From Leptolinea sp. UBA5203 (GTDB taxonomy: Bacteria; Chloroflexota; Anaerolineae; Anaerolineales; Anaerolineaceae), in the NCBI GenBank assembly GCA_002412765.1, contig DHVR01000061.1, forward strand, positions 62,001 to 126,000: a stretch of 64,000 nt of DNA, given 5' to 3'. The translations under genes were made by a program, and so were the position numbers. Below the pieces are notes generated by a model that was not told where the DNA came from, searched no databases, and saw nothing but the letters and a program-made list of their open reading frames with translations. Shown piece after piece: positions 35,244 through 44,681 of this stretch. Each line of letters opens with the position of its first letter. Within the stretch, counting starts at the first letter, position 1.

Positions 35244-35886
35244 TGATAATTAGATAGAAGGAAAGGATGGCTGCGCCATTATCATCAACGAGTTCCCAAT
35301 AGGTGGTATGTTTTCCGCCAATGCTAGGTGCAGTGTAATCCACTGTAAACGTCGTTGATTTTCCGATATCCACATTGTCAGAAATCATGACTTGGGTTTG
35401 ATTGGGAATTAAATCACCACCACCCACAGTGCGAATGTAATAGCTCTTGTTCCAATTTCTCGTACTGTTGTTTTGAATTGTAAAAACAGCATCAAAAGAT
35501 TCACCTGGTCTGAATTTTGTATTGTCATAGGGGCTCTGGGAGATCAAGCGAGCTGGCCCCGGGGTTTTAGTGGGGGCAGCTTTTGTAGCAATGACAATTG
35601 CCTTAGCCGGTGTCAAAGAGGCGATCACCTGAGGTGTTGGGGTTGCAGGCTCAAACGTCGCAGTAATGACATAGGGGGTTTGCGTAACGGCCAATGTGGG
35701 TTCTTCGGAGGGTTTGGATAATGCCTCTTGAGTGAAAGCTGCTTGCATGGCAGCGACTACCTCGGTACGAATGACTGAAACGTCCATCGTTGGGGCAGCA
35801 GTTTGGGAGCCTGCCAGGGATGAACAAGCGGATAACATTATAACTAGTGAGATGCATAAGACGGTGTATAACAGAACTTTTTTCAT
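35233..35886 (-). CDS. Lipoprotein with NBR1-Ig-like domain
   Basis: Secreted lipoprotein of 217 residues. Signal peptide with lipobox LSAC, cleaved before Cys21. A Thr/Pro-rich linker follows (about 55-110). The C-terminal 105 residues look like the Ig-like domain of NBR1 (FRPGESFDAVFTIQNNSTRNWN, then TTYWELVDDNGA near the end), which in bacteria is found in surface proteins. Role unknown; protein or glycan binding at the cell surface is likely. GGAGGT precedes the ATG by 8 nt. It is followed by queG with an 11-nt overlap. Confidence 0.85.
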   Translation of the reverse strand: MKKVLLYTVLCISLVIMLSACSSLAGSQTAAPTMDVSVIRTEVVAAMQAAFTQEALSKPSEEPTLAVTQTPYVITATFEPATPTPQVIASLTPAKAIVIATKAAPTKTPGPARLISQSPYDNTKFRPGESFDAVFTIQNNSTRNWNKSYYIRTVGGGDLIPNQTQVMISDNVDIGKSTTFTVDYTAPSIGGKHTTYWELVDDNGAAILSFYLIINVE

Positions 35887-35903
35887 GATAGATTACCTCC
35901 AGA

Positions 35904-35930
35904 AATGTAACCGATGATGTAGGTTACATT
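35904..35930. promoter_or_regulatory. Operator-like inverted repeat before the lipoprotein gene
   Basis: Perfect 9-bp repeat AATGTAACC / GGTTACATT with a 9-nt spacer, just upstream of the Shine-Dalgarno of the 35233-35886 gene. It could be a regulator binding site or a leader hairpin. Confidence 0.5.
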
Positions 35931-36001
35931 CATTGCAATGATTTTCATATGCCTGAGAAGAAATGTCAAGGACAAAGACAGATATCAGCATAAGAATTCA
36001 G

Positions 36002-36035
36002 AAAAAAAAGTCAGCCATGTAAATACCATGGCTGA
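36002..36035 (-). terminator. Terminator of the second lipoprotein gene
   Basis: TCAGCCATG/CATGGCTGA stem (7-nt loop) and, on the minus strand, one C followed by eight T. It lies about 35 nt after the stop of the 36070-36804 gene. Confidence 0.85.
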
Positions 36036-36069
36036 TTTCAATGGTTATAATAGTTGATACGTGTTAACT

Positions 36070-36804
36070 TTAATTGATATCACGGACTTCTGGTCCTGAA
36101 CCATCAACAACGATGATTTGGAAAGTAAATGTAACAAAATTTTGTCCGTCAGGATTTGATAGAACCCAAGTTGTATAATAGGTACCAGCGGTACTCGGAC
36201 ATATTACATCAACTGTAATATTTGCCACGCCTCCGGGAGCAACAGAAGTCTCTTTTAGATAAACTGAATCAGGACTTACAATTTTAGTACCACTATAATA
36301 TCGAGCGAAATATGTTCCATTCCATGTGGTCGTTCCTGTATTCCTAATCACCCATGTAAGATCAACACCCCCATTTCTAAATTTGCCAGTGTCAGTTTTC
36401 AAGTAGAACTTAAAATCATCTTCTGGCGTATTCGAAACCCATTCACCTTTATCACCAGTGGTGACAGGAGCTAGCCCTGATGCAGGCTTAGTGGCAACAC
36501 CAGGCAATGCAACTGCTTGAGTGGCAACACCAGGAAGAGCTACAGGAGTTCCAGCAGTCGCGGTCACCGTCATGGTTGGGGCAGTGGTAGCTGTGGGGAC
36601 GGGCGTATCCGTGGGTTGAGGTGTTGCCGATGGATTCATGATGGCTTCCAGAGTCATCTGAGCAAAGGCAGTTTGGACTGCTTCAGTTTTAATTAAGTTA
36701 GGATCAATCGTTGGTTCAACCGGAGCGCTCGGGCCACAAGCGCTTAAACTGACAGCTAATATGATGATGATTAAGCTATTCAGTATTTTTAATTTGGATT
36801 TCAT
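36070..36804 (-). CDS. Lipoprotein with NBR1-Ig-like domain, second copy
   Basis: Lipoprotein of 244 residues with the same plan as its neighbour: lipobox LSAC, a Thr/Pro and PGVATQAVALPGVAT-containing linker (a short tandem repeat), then an NBR1-Ig-like domain (VDLTWVIRNTGTTTWNGTYF, YYTTWVLSNPDGQ). The ATG at 36804 is chosen for its GGAGGT; a start 48 nt earlier is unlikely. The two genes are separated by a strong terminator, so they are independent units that probably arose by duplication. Confidence 0.85.
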   Translation of the reverse strand: MKSKLKILNSLIIIILAVSLSACGPSAPVEPTIDPNLIKTEAVQTAFAQMTLEAIMNPSATPQPTDTPVPTATTAPTMTVTATAGTPVALPGVATQAVALPGVATKPASGLAPVTTGDKGEWVSNTPEDDFKFYLKTDTGKFRNGGVDLTWVIRNTGTTTWNGTYFARYYSGTKIVSPDSVYLKETSVAPGGVANITVDVICPSTAGTYYTTWVLSNPDGQNFVTFTFQIIVVDGSGPEVRDIN

Positions 36805-36920
36805 ATAAACCTCCAGGAGATTGTTGTTTTCAGTATTTATTTGCATATGCATTCAACCAACAATTTTACTATAAAAAATGTATTTCAGTCAGATATTGAT
36901 ATAACGTTTCCAGACTTGGT

Positions 36921-38039
36921 TTAGTTCCCTGATTCATCAATAAACGGAATGACGACCGATTCATTGGCATCCGGCAGATCGAAAGCAAAGCCGTTTTCAC
37001 CTTTGAAAGTACAGTATGTAGTTGCCCCAGGATTAATAATTACATCCGTTCTTTTCCATTCATCCAGATAGTTAATGGAAAGGGTATAAACCCCAGCAGG
37101 TAAATCCGAAAGGACCATATTCTCATGGAAATACTCATCTTCATTTACCGTGTGTTTCCCATACGTAATGACATCCCATTTTTGATCTGTGGTCTTGTTT
37201 TTTACAAAGACCGTCTGCTTGGTTAATAACGAGCCATTGGTATTCATAAATCGACAGACCAGGATTCCCCATCCTTGGGGGGGAACCAGCCATAATTCCG
37301 GGTTTCGCGTTGAGAAAAAATTATTCGTGTCAATCCGAACCTCAAAATGTAAATGCGGACCGGTAGTAAATCCTGTTGTACCTATGGTTCCGATCTGATC
37401 CCCGGCCTTAACCCATTGTCCCGGCGTGACATTGATACTATCCATATGGGCGTACACCGTGGTTAACTGCCGATTTTTATATCCAAAATCATGCTGAATG
37501 GTAACTGCCAAGCCATAGGGGTCATTGATATCATTTCCACCATAATATAAACCATAGCCCGCCGTGATCACCTTCCCTGATCCGGCTGCCAAAACAGGAG
37601 TGCCCTTTGGATTGGGAATGTCAATACCGGTATGCACCACATCCGGACCAAAGAATATACCGCCATAGCGGTAATCTGCTAAAGGCCAATTGACTTCATC
37701 GGCTGCTATCGGACGGATGAAATAATAATGATCATTTGAGTTTAATGCCCAGGGTGCTGGATAGAGTGGGGGTCTCCACAATGAAATCGGATTTAACCCG
37801 GGGGTTGGGAAAGTAAACACAAGAGGAGAATCTTCTAAGATGGAAGACAACTGCTCGACAGACTCTTGAGTGGAATTCTTTACTTCGGGTTGGGACGATG
37901 TCTCAGCAGACAAAGTAGCTTGAGCAATATCTTGACTATTTTCAGGCAGCATCGGCCCTGTCGCTTGGCATGCCGTTATTCCCAAGAAAAAACTACCCCC
38001 GATGATGACTGTCATAAGAAAGCTGAGATTCCGCTTCAT
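36921..38039 (-). CDS. M23 peptidase-domain lipoprotein
   Basis: Protein of 372 residues with lipobox ITAC after an 18-residue hydrophobic signal. The central LytM/M23 domain has the zinc ligands HTGIDI, a YAHMD motif and HLHFE, so the metallopeptidase site looks complete and could cut peptidoglycan cross-bridges. A C-terminal beta-rich domain of about 120 residues follows (AGVYTLSINYLDEW). The ATG at 38039 overlaps the stop of the beta-propeller gene by one base (TGATG), so the two are co-translated. Confidence 0.9.
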   Translation of the reverse strand: MKRNLSFLMTVIIGGSFFLGITACQATGPMLPENSQDIAQATLSAETSSQPEVKNSTQESVEQLSSILEDSPLVFTFPTPGLNPISLWRPPLYPAPWALNSNDHYYFIRPIAADEVNWPLADYRYGGIFFGPDVVHTGIDIPNPKGTPVLAAGSGKVITAGYGLYYGGNDINDPYGLAVTIQHDFGYKNRQLTTVYAHMDSINVTPGQWVKAGDQIGTIGTTGFTTGPHLHFEVRIDTNNFFSTRNPELWLVPPQGWGILVCRFMNTNGSLLTKQTVFVKNKTTDQKWDVITYGKHTVNEDEYFHENMVLSDLPAGVYTLSINYLDEWKRTDVIINPGATTYCTFKGENGFAFDLPDANESVVIPFIDESGN

Positions 38040-39988
38040 CAGGGCTTTTCTAATTCCGGAACGGGAGTCCATGTGGCACGGATGGCTACTGAGCTGGTTC
38101 TTGTTGTTTCCGCCGATGGGTTGACCATTGGGGCTACGATGGGTTTATCTGGAATTGGATCGATGGGGTAAATTGCGGTAGGAATTAATTCCAGGGGGAC
38201 AATCTCCCTCATTGCCTGTGACCAATCCAGATTCTGGCGATAAACGAAGATGTTAAAGCGTGCAGCAGGATAAAAGGTCTCCCATTGCAGCATGGCTGGC
38301 AGCCTCTCCCAATTAAACCGATAGGCAAGTTCGGTAAAATCCACCCAATAGCCTGTGGGGATGGTGGTTAACATACCACCTAAATCATAGATTTCCGGGT
38401 CGCCATCCAACCGTGCATCCAAATTAAAGCGGCGTGTTGTTAGTGGACGGCCTTGGGACCCATCCTGATAACGACATTTGGCGAAAACTCTCCAATAGAT
38501 TTCCCCGAAACTTTCCTCTTTTAGGACAATGATCCATCCCGCACCGATAGGTGAGGTGGTCAACGCAATTGCGCGACCAGTGTAAAACCAATTTTCATGA
38601 TTCCAGATCTCTGAGGGCACTGTGATAGGAATAAATGCATTTTCAAGACTGTTCAATACGTCCCAGCCTGTTTGTTTGGCAATATTGTAGCGCAGCCCAT
38701 CAAAGGATTCATCGGCTAGATCGTGAATATATGGGTAAGGAGCAGATACATCAGTTAGGGGAACCGCAGCAAAGCGTCCCAAAGGTGGTGCTGGATTGGT
38801 ATCGATCATAGGCTCGAAGAGTACTGCCTGGGGGGAATCACTGAATGGGCTGAATGGATATTGGATGACATTTTCAACAAACTTTCCAGCACTCCAGTCC
38901 ATGCCATCAATGGCTTGATGTGTAAATTGCTTAGGGTAAACAAGGTCGCCTTCGGGTTGGTAAAAATTCATCGACGATCCATTGGGCTCCTTTGTGTTGG
39001 ATAACAAAATTGTTCCATCCGGCGACCAGACAAATGAATCACCAGAGACTGGCAATGTTGTGATGGTTTTGGTTGCCAACTCATATTGGTAGATAGTCTT
39101 AAAGTGCTCTACATCTGCCGACCAACCAATCTGAGTCCCATCCGGATTCCAAACTGGACTTTTTTCTTCTACGGTTGTACTGTTTGTAATATTGACAAAC
39201 CTTTGATCGGAATTATTCAAATCAGCAGTCCATACATCAATGGATCCACCGGTATCTGATAAATAAGCCAGGATGCGTCCGCTGGGTGACCAAGTGGGGG
39301 AGAATTCATTGCTGCTTGTTTGAGTCAGATTGATGGGAGCTTCATTAAGCTGATCCAAGGCCTGAATATAGATCTCAAAATTGGTATTTTCATACTTTTC
39401 GTAAACAAGCCATTTTCCGTCTGGTGACCAACTGGGGTGACCTTCAAATTCTGGTGTGTCCGTAATCTTCAATAAACTGGCGTCAACCATATTAAGTAAA
39501 TAGATATCCCAATATCCATTTCTACGGGAGCTGAAAGCGATTTGGCTGCCATCAGGACTGATTACAGGATTAATATCATTACTCTCCGGATTTGTGATCC
39601 GTTTATAAGTCATATATTGGGGGTGATAAAGAAATAAACTGTTTTGTAATCCGTCCGCCATGGATAAAACTAGTATGCCTTCATCAATAATCTTTTTATT
39701 AAATATCGTTGAATCAGGTGCATTTTCTTCTGGTCTAGCTTCAACTGGAGAGTTTTCTCCTTCTGCATCAGGATTGGCCAGGACACTGGAAAATTGCCCC
39801 GGATCTGCTAGCGTTTCGCTGATGGGTTTTTGAAGTATATTCAACAAAAAGGGCCAGCCAGGAATCGTGATAGCAGCGACGCCGATTAAAAGAATCAGGA
39901 TGATTATAACTTTTGAGAAGCGGATGGTTTGCTTTTGAGTTTTCATTCTTCTATTCGTTCCACCAGACCCACCATCGTAGATTTTCAT
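38039..39988 (-). CDS. TolB-like beta-propeller membrane protein
   Basis: About 649 residues: basic N-terminus, one membrane helix (VIIILILLIGVAAITIPGW), an acidic spacer, then at least six PD40/TolB-type repeats (NPVISPDGSQIAFSSRR, PSWSPDGKWLVYEKYEN, PTWSPSGRILAYLSDTG, PVWNPDGTQIGWS). The second half (about 350-610) is a domain I do not recognise, with a Pro-rich end. The propeller should face outside. Starts at 39988, 39991, 40024 and an upstream TTG are possible; I prefer 39988 for the AAAGG spacing. Confidence 0.8.
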   Translation of the reverse strand: MKIYDGGSGGTNRRMKTQKQTIRFSKVIIILILLIGVAAITIPGWPFLLNILQKPISETLADPGQFSSVLANPDAEGENSPVEARPEENAPDSTIFNKKIIDEGILVLSMADGLQNSLFLYHPQYMTYKRITNPESNDINPVISPDGSQIAFSSRRNGYWDIYLLNMVDASLLKITDTPEFEGHPSWSPDGKWLVYEKYENTNFEIYIQALDQLNEAPINLTQTSSNEFSPTWSPSGRILAYLSDTGGSIDVWTADLNNSDQRFVNITNSTTVEEKSPVWNPDGTQIGWSADVEHFKTIYQYELATKTITTLPVSGDSFVWSPDGTILLSNTKEPNGSSMNFYQPEGDLVYPKQFTHQAIDGMDWSAGKFVENVIQYPFSPFSDSPQAVLFEPMIDTNPAPPLGRFAAVPLTDVSAPYPYIHDLADESFDGLRYNIAKQTGWDVLNSLENAFIPITVPSEIWNHENWFYTGRAIALTTSPIGAGWIIVLKEESFGEIYWRVFAKCRYQDGSQGRPLTTRRFNLDARLDGDPEIYDLGGMLTTIPTGYWVDFTELAYRFNWERLPAMLQWETFYPAARFNIFVYRQNLDWSQAMREIVPLELIPTAIYPIDPIPDKPIVAPMVNPSAETTRTSSVAIRATWTPVPELEKP

Positions 39989-40049
39989 CATTATACCTTT
40001 AAAACCCACCTCATTTATGAGCATAATTTCCTTCTCTGGAAAGTGAATA

Positions 40050-40058
40050 TGATATAAT
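40050..40058 (+). promoter_or_regulatory. Extended -10 promoter of the 40115 gene
   Basis: TGATATAAT, 56 nt before the start, in the divergent region shared with the beta-propeller gene. Confidence 0.45.
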
Positions 40059-40114
40059 CGAAAAGAATTGTCGGGCAAGAGCTTGAATCTGGCAAATCGG
40101 GTGCAGGAAATTAC

Positions 40115-41083
40115 ATGATCGATTTCGACGAATACTATGATGCATTAATTCACCGACTACAAAAAACCGACAAGGGAATGCAGCCAAAATATCTCTTTAT
40201 TTTTTGGGCTATCTCGGTAAAATTCGTTGGCCTTTTTCTAATTTTAGCTATTTTGAGTATTATTCTTTTTAAAATTCCTGTTGATTACAATTTTCCTGAG
40301 ATTAAATTCCCGACTCCAGCGCCGGTGGTGGCAACCCAAGTGGCTCCCACTTCCACTGAGGTGATTCAAAATACAGAGGCATACACTCTTCCTGAGCCTG
40401 CTACACCCATACCAGCTACTCCAGAACCTGTTGTTCAGGTAACGTCAACCATTGTTCCCACAATATCCCGCTTTGATGCATCAGATGCCTCGCAGAATGT
40501 TGAAATTGGAATACCTTTGAGCGGGTTAACGGTAGAGGATATCCCGCTGGTAATCTCGCAACTATATTCAGTGACCGATGAGCACAGGGACGTTGGGCAT
40601 CATGGGCTTGATTTGGGCTATTATGATTACAAGGGTCAGTATATATATGGTCTACCGATTAACGCGGTTTTTGCGGGTGCAGTGGCTGGCATTATCCATG
40701 ATCGTCCGCCTTTAGGATTTGCAGTTATGGTGGAGACTCCCTATAATAGTTTGCCTGATGAATATCGAAAGGCTTTGAATATTCAACCTGATGAGTCGCT
40801 TTACATTCTTTATGCCCATATGGTGGAAGCTCCACGCTACCTGGTCGGGGACCCCATTGCCTGGCAGCAGCAAATTGGTAATGTGGGTAACAGCCAAACT
40901 GTAGAAGCCCATTTACATTTGGAAACGCGTGTAGGTAAATCCAACTTTACTTTTAATAGTATGGCTTTTTATGACACTTCTGCTTCGGATGAAGAAATGA
41001 ACACCTATTTAAGATGGAGAACCAGTGGCGATTTCCGGCCATTTGATCCGATGAAATTATTTACAGAAATGTATCATGAGTAA
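40115..41083 (+). CDS. Membrane-anchored M23-like protein
   Basis: Protein of 322 residues: about 32 cytoplasmic residues, one membrane helix (about 34-54), a Thr/Pro linker (about 65-118) and a LytM/M23 fold. Zinc-ligand motifs are present as HHGLDLG and HLHLE, with YAHM between, so it may be active, though the HxxxD and HxH spacing should be checked by model. It is transcribed away from the other M23 gene and heads a three-gene plus-strand group. Confidence 0.82.
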   Translation: MIDFDEYYDALIHRLQKTDKGMQPKYLFIFWAISVKFVGLFLILAILSIILFKIPVDYNFPEIKFPTPAPVVATQVAPTSTEVIQNTEAYTLPEPATPIPATPEPVVQVTSTIVPTISRFDASDASQNVEIGIPLSGLTVEDIPLVISQLYSVTDEHRDVGHHGLDLGYYDYKGQYIYGLPINAVFAGAVAGIIHDRPPLGFAVMVETPYNSLPDEYRKALNIQPDESLYILYAHMVEAPRYLVGDPIAWQQQIGNVGNSQTVEAHLHLETRVGKSNFTFNSMAFYDTSASDEEMNTYLRWRTSGDFRPFDPMKLFTEMYHE

Positions 41084-41113
41084 CAATTTGTACCTATTAC
41101 AAGCGGAGTGACG

Positions 41114-42088
41114 ATGAAGCGAAAATCCTCAAGTCTATTACTTGTTACCGTTGGTCTTGGTTTATTCCTGATCATATTTTGCAGTATGTTGATATTTACT
41201 GGGGCCTTTGTTGGCATCGGCTATGCATTCCAGTCCTTTACACAAGGGACTGCCATATCCGCTTATGAACTGGCCCGAAACACAATACAACCCTATGGCA
41301 CTGCGCTGGTGGGAACTGAAATGGTTGCAGACACGCAGGCTCTGATGGCCGAAACTGCTTCACCAGCAGAGGCTTCCGTCATTGTCAATACACCAACTTT
41401 GGAACCACCAACTAATACACCAACCATTGAGAATACCCCAACGATAGAGGCAACGGCAACCTTCACAGAAACACCTGTGCCGCCTACTGAAACACCTACG
41501 CCAACGATGGATCCAACAAAGCAGGCATCAGACATGGTGGCTGAAATTCAGAATTTATCCGATAGTGGGATTCTCACATCAACGACTGGCACATATTATA
41601 AACTGCCCAATTTTAATAAAAGCTGGAATCAACTTGGCGTTTATGACCAAACACCGACAGATTTCTATGAACTAAAGAATTTTGTCCTCCGGGCAGATGC
41701 CTCATGGCAGGTGGATTCAAATGGCGGAGATTGGAGAGAATCCGGATGCGGCATCATTTTTCGGCAGGATAAGGATTTGAATCACTATTTGGCCTATTTC
41801 AGTCTGGATGGTCGAGCTCGCTTGATGAGAACTTTACAAGGTGCTCCGGTGTTATTAGGGCGAACAACAATTTATGATGTGGATCGCGAAAATGGATTTG
41901 GCAAAATCATGGTCGTAGTTCAGGGCGACTATATTAATCTCTACTTCAATGAAAAAGAAATTTTCCGTAAAAAGGACACCTGGCTTCCAAACGGCAGTTT
42001 GGCATTTACAGTTGTTTCGGGAAATATGAATGGATATGGAACGCAATGTAACTTATCAAATATTGAGCTTTGGGAAATTACCGAATGA
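41114..42088 (+). CDS. Membrane protein with Thr/Pro linker and beta-sandwich domain
   Basis: Protein of 324 residues: one N-terminal membrane helix (about 9-40), a Thr/Pro/Glu linker (EATATFTETPVPPTETPTPT) and a C-terminal domain of about 180 residues that looks like a lectin or glycosyl-hydrolase-associated jelly roll (CGIIFRQDKDLNHYLAYFSL, NGSLAFTVVSGNMNGYGTQC). Carbohydrate binding outside the cell is likely. The ATG at 41114 has GGAG 5 nt upstream, better than a GTG 6 nt earlier. It follows the M23-like gene by 30 nt. Confidence 0.8.
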   Translation: MKRKSSSLLLVTVGLGLFLIIFCSMLIFTGAFVGIGYAFQSFTQGTAISAYELARNTIQPYGTALVGTEMVADTQALMAETASPAEASVIVNTPTLEPPTNTPTIENTPTIEATATFTETPVPPTETPTPTMDPTKQASDMVAEIQNLSDSGILTSTTGTYYKLPNFNKSWNQLGVYDQTPTDFYELKNFVLRADASWQVDSNGGDWRESGCGIIFRQDKDLNHYLAYFSLDGRARLMRTLQGAPVLLGRTTIYDVDRENGFGKIMVVVQGDYINLYFNEKEIFRKKDTWLPNGSLAFTVVSGNMNGYGTQCNLSNIELWEITE

Positions 42089-42125
42089 AATTATTTATGA
42101 ATTCTTGATTAAAGGAGAAAATGAT

Positions 42126-42668
42126 ATGACTAGCCGATCCGTACGCGATGGTGTATTTCTAGTAGCAGGATTCCATTATTTTATGGCAGCAATTGTCCTG
42201 ATTGGTACTGCCGGAATTCTTGCCTATGGTTTGAATCCCCCCATTCAAGCGGGCGTTGAAGGAACACCTCAAAATCTGTTTCTGCCGATCACCGGCAGTA
42301 TATTAGGCCTGATCCTTTGTATTACATACTTGGTCGTTGGTGCTGGACTCTCCCGATTGAAAAATAATTCCCGTATGACGGCCATCTTTTTGAGCGGACT
42401 CGGTTTGATGGGTGGGTTTATTGGCGTTTTAGTCAGTATTGGCGCAAGCGCTTTTGGGCAGCCCAATCCAAATTGGATGACAGTAGGTCTATTGGGTGTG
42501 GGAACGATTTGTTTTTATGCCTTGTTTGCCATGGTGGATATTTTTGTTTTGTTCTTCCTGTTTAACAAACGTGTCCGCGAAGTTTTTTATTCAGAAGAAT
42601 GGGCTGCCAACATAGCTGATGAAGAAGAGTTGGAGATGGAAGAAACATCTTCAATGGATGAAGAATAG
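42126..42668 (+). CDS. Four-helix membrane protein of unknown function
   Basis: Protein of 180 residues with four hydrophobic helices and an acidic C-terminal tail (DEEELEMEETSSMDEE). I do not recognise the family. The ATG at 42126 has AGGAGA upstream; a start in the preceding gene would overlap it by 59 nt. It is the last gene of the 40115 group, so it probably works at the membrane with the M23-like and lectin-like proteins. Confidence 0.7.
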   Translation: MTSRSVRDGVFLVAGFHYFMAAIVLIGTAGILAYGLNPPIQAGVEGTPQNLFLPITGSILGLILCITYLVVGAGLSRLKNNSRMTAIFLSGLGLMGGFIGVLVSIGASAFGQPNPNWMTVGLLGVGTICFYALFAMVDIFVLFFLFNKRVREVFYSEEWAANIADEEELEMEETSSMDEE

Positions 42669-42733
42669 GAACTAAACAGTTCTGACTGCTCGATAAGAAA
42701 AACGCATTCAAGATCATTAAATATTTAATTAAA

Positions 42734-42760
42734 CAGATCGCCAGGATATTTGGCGATCTG
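42734..42760. terminator. Hairpin between convergent genes
   Basis: CAGATCGCCA/TGGCGATCTG, 10-bp perfect stem with a 7-nt loop. T-runs are short on both sides, but position between two gene ends supports a shared terminator. Confidence 0.6.
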
Positions 42761-42790
42761 CTCTTTAAGGTTTTGATGGGTGAATAAGAC

Positions 42791-43144
42791 TCAGGGGATT
42801 TCAAAATCGAGGGTTTTTCGATCCACAATTCCTAGATCCTTATAAAGAACATCCACGGCCAATTGATAGGCACCTGACAATGAAGTATTTCTCTTGCGGA
42901 TGTGAATGACAAAATTGATTTCATCGAGTACAGTTTCAATCATGCTGACCGAGGCAACTTCCACTTTATTCTGATCCAGAATCAGGAAGGCCAGATCAGG
43001 AGGTTGTTGGAATGGTGTTAATTGAATGGTCACCCGAATCTTTTGCGGTTCTGATAACGGGACTGCCTTGAGGGAGAGAACCCTCACTTCCGCAGGAGAG
43101 GCTGCATCTTCATCCGGTATGAAGGAGTGTACATAGTCGTGCAT
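42791..43144 (-). CDS. Hypothetical protein, beta-sandwich-like
   Basis: Cytoplasmic-looking protein of 117 residues with no signal peptide or membrane helix. The pattern of alternating hydrophobic residues (KIRVTIQLTPF, INFVIHIRKR, AYQLAVDVLY) suggests an Ig-like beta sandwich. I do not recognise a family. It lies 77 nt downstream of the DUF1015 gene on the same strand and may share its transcript. Confidence 0.65.
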   Translation of the reverse strand: MHDYVHSFIPDEDAASPAEVRVLSLKAVPLSEPQKIRVTIQLTPFQQPPDLAFLILDQNKVEVASVSMIETVLDEINFVIHIRKRNTSLSGAYQLAVDVLYKDLGIVDRKTLDFEIP

Positions 43145-43221
43145 AGTGAACCTGCCTTTATTGCCAGTAAATCATGACTTTGACCAAAATTCTGATCACG
43201 CCATAAAATATTGGCAGTTCT

Positions 43222-44538
43222 TTATTGAATTTTCCTGCTTTCAACATAAAAACGTTTTTCGATGGCTTCTCCCATAGAGAAAGTTTTTCGGGGTAAAGCA
43301 CCATCAAGAATTACCGTTTTAAATAAATCACTCTTGGGCATGGGGGGCAGAAGTAGGCCGAGAGTGCCTGGTTTTTGTCCAAGGCGCAGGACCACATCAT
43401 CGCCATGGACATAATCAATTTCGGAAGCTGCGCCAGCTTTTAGCCAGTTATCCAGGAAAGGCTGCAAGGTCCCCACGGGCAGGTTGGATTCCGGATGGGT
43501 AAAATGAATCAGGCCAAACCCGTATTCTGAAACAACACCTACGATTTGACCAATGTTGTTTTGCGCATAGACATTGTCCTTAACCAGTTGATAGGTCTGA
43601 CATTCTTCGAAGGTGACCGATTCCCCAAAAAAGGATAGCATGGCAGATTTGTAATCTGCTTTGCAGGAGAACACCACCCGATGGATGGGTTCAAATTCCA
43701 GTCCGGTATCGTGAACATTTTCCAGCTCAATTAAGGCATAGCGGGAGGGATGATCCATGCCGACAGTAGATTTATTCTTTTCCCAAATGGCTTTGGCTGT
43801 GGCCAGGGAGTGGTTCCCATCGCCCATGGCAAAGAGCAGCACGCCATGATCTGAATTGACCTGATATTTTGTATTAAAGTCATCCGAATCCGCCAACTGT
43901 TTTATGGCAGAGATCATTTGGTTCTCTATATGTGAGTCCTGGATGGAGAAGCCACGAAGGTGTCCACTGCCTTTCATCAACTCAAAATCATATAAAGCAG
44001 GCAGACTCGTTTTTTGAGCCACAATGGGCTCAATGACGGTTCGCTGTGGATCGTCGATCAAAACCAGGATATGCGGAAGTTCGAGTGGGGCACCTTCACG
44101 GATTTTGATGCGTGGGGGCAGACGGTCCAATACGGTGCCTTCTGTGGCACGAATCAAACTTTGAGAACCCACTGAAAAGTCATAAGCTTCCAGATCCAGT
44201 GCCATCAAAATGCCGTGGCGAGTTTTGCCAGCTACGGTTCTTTCAACTAAAATAAACCCTTCATGCTCAACTAACAAACCTTCAGCCAGATAACGCTTCA
44301 TTGTGGATTGAGTTTTCTGAATAATATCTATTTCTTCCCCTTTCCCTAAATAAACTTCTGGAAGAATCATATTCAAGGTAGATGGGGCATCCCCAACGAT
44401 GTGCTGCACGTCCTGCCAATACTCCGGTTCCGAGGTGAATTGATCACAGGCAACGACTGCCCATTTTTGCATATCAAGTTCTTTGCGTGGAAGAAAAACC
44501 GATGGTTTGCCAACTGCGATTTCAGGATATGTTTTCAT
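43222..44538 (-). CDS. DUF1015-family protein
   Basis: Protein of 438 residues. The N-terminus (AVGKPSVFLPRKELDMQKW, CDQFTSEPEYW) and the block FAMGDGNHSLATAKAIWE match the DUF1015 family, which is soluble, shows a ParB/sulfiredoxin-like core and has been linked to serine metabolism in some archaea and bacteria. The true role here is not known. The ATG at 44538 follows AAAGGG; an upstream in-frame start would run into the degV gene. Confidence 0.75.
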   Translation of the reverse strand: MKTYPEIAVGKPSVFLPRKELDMQKWAVVACDQFTSEPEYWQDVQHIVGDAPSTLNMILPEVYLGKGEEIDIIQKTQSTMKRYLAEGLLVEHEGFILVERTVAGKTRHGILMALDLEAYDFSVGSQSLIRATEGTVLDRLPPRIKIREGAPLELPHILVLIDDPQRTVIEPIVAQKTSLPALYDFELMKGSGHLRGFSIQDSHIENQMISAIKQLADSDDFNTKYQVNSDHGVLLFAMGDGNHSLATAKAIWEKNKSTVGMDHPSRYALIELENVHDTGLEFEPIHRVVFSCKADYKSAMLSFFGESVTFEECQTYQLVKDNVYAQNNIGQIVGVVSEYGFGLIHFTHPESNLPVGTLQPFLDNWLKAGAASEIDYVHGDDVVLRLGQKPGTLGLLLPPMPKSDLFKTVILDGALPRKTFSMGEAIEKRFYVESRKIQ

Positions 44539-44633
44539 TTTGATTTCCCTTTGGTTGTTGATGGATGCTGGGGGTTCATCTTTTAATGCCACGAAAGAAA
44601 ACCCAAAAATATTGTACCTCAAAGCATGGAAAT

Positions 44634-44664
44634 AAAAAAATGAGATCAGATTCGATCTCATTTT
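44634..44664 (-). terminator. Terminator of degV
   Basis: AATGAGATC/GATCTCATT stem with a 6-nt loop and, on the minus strand, a T-rich run. It lies 18 nt after the stop. Confidence 0.8.
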
Positions 44665-44681
44665 CTTGGGTTTAAGGTTAA

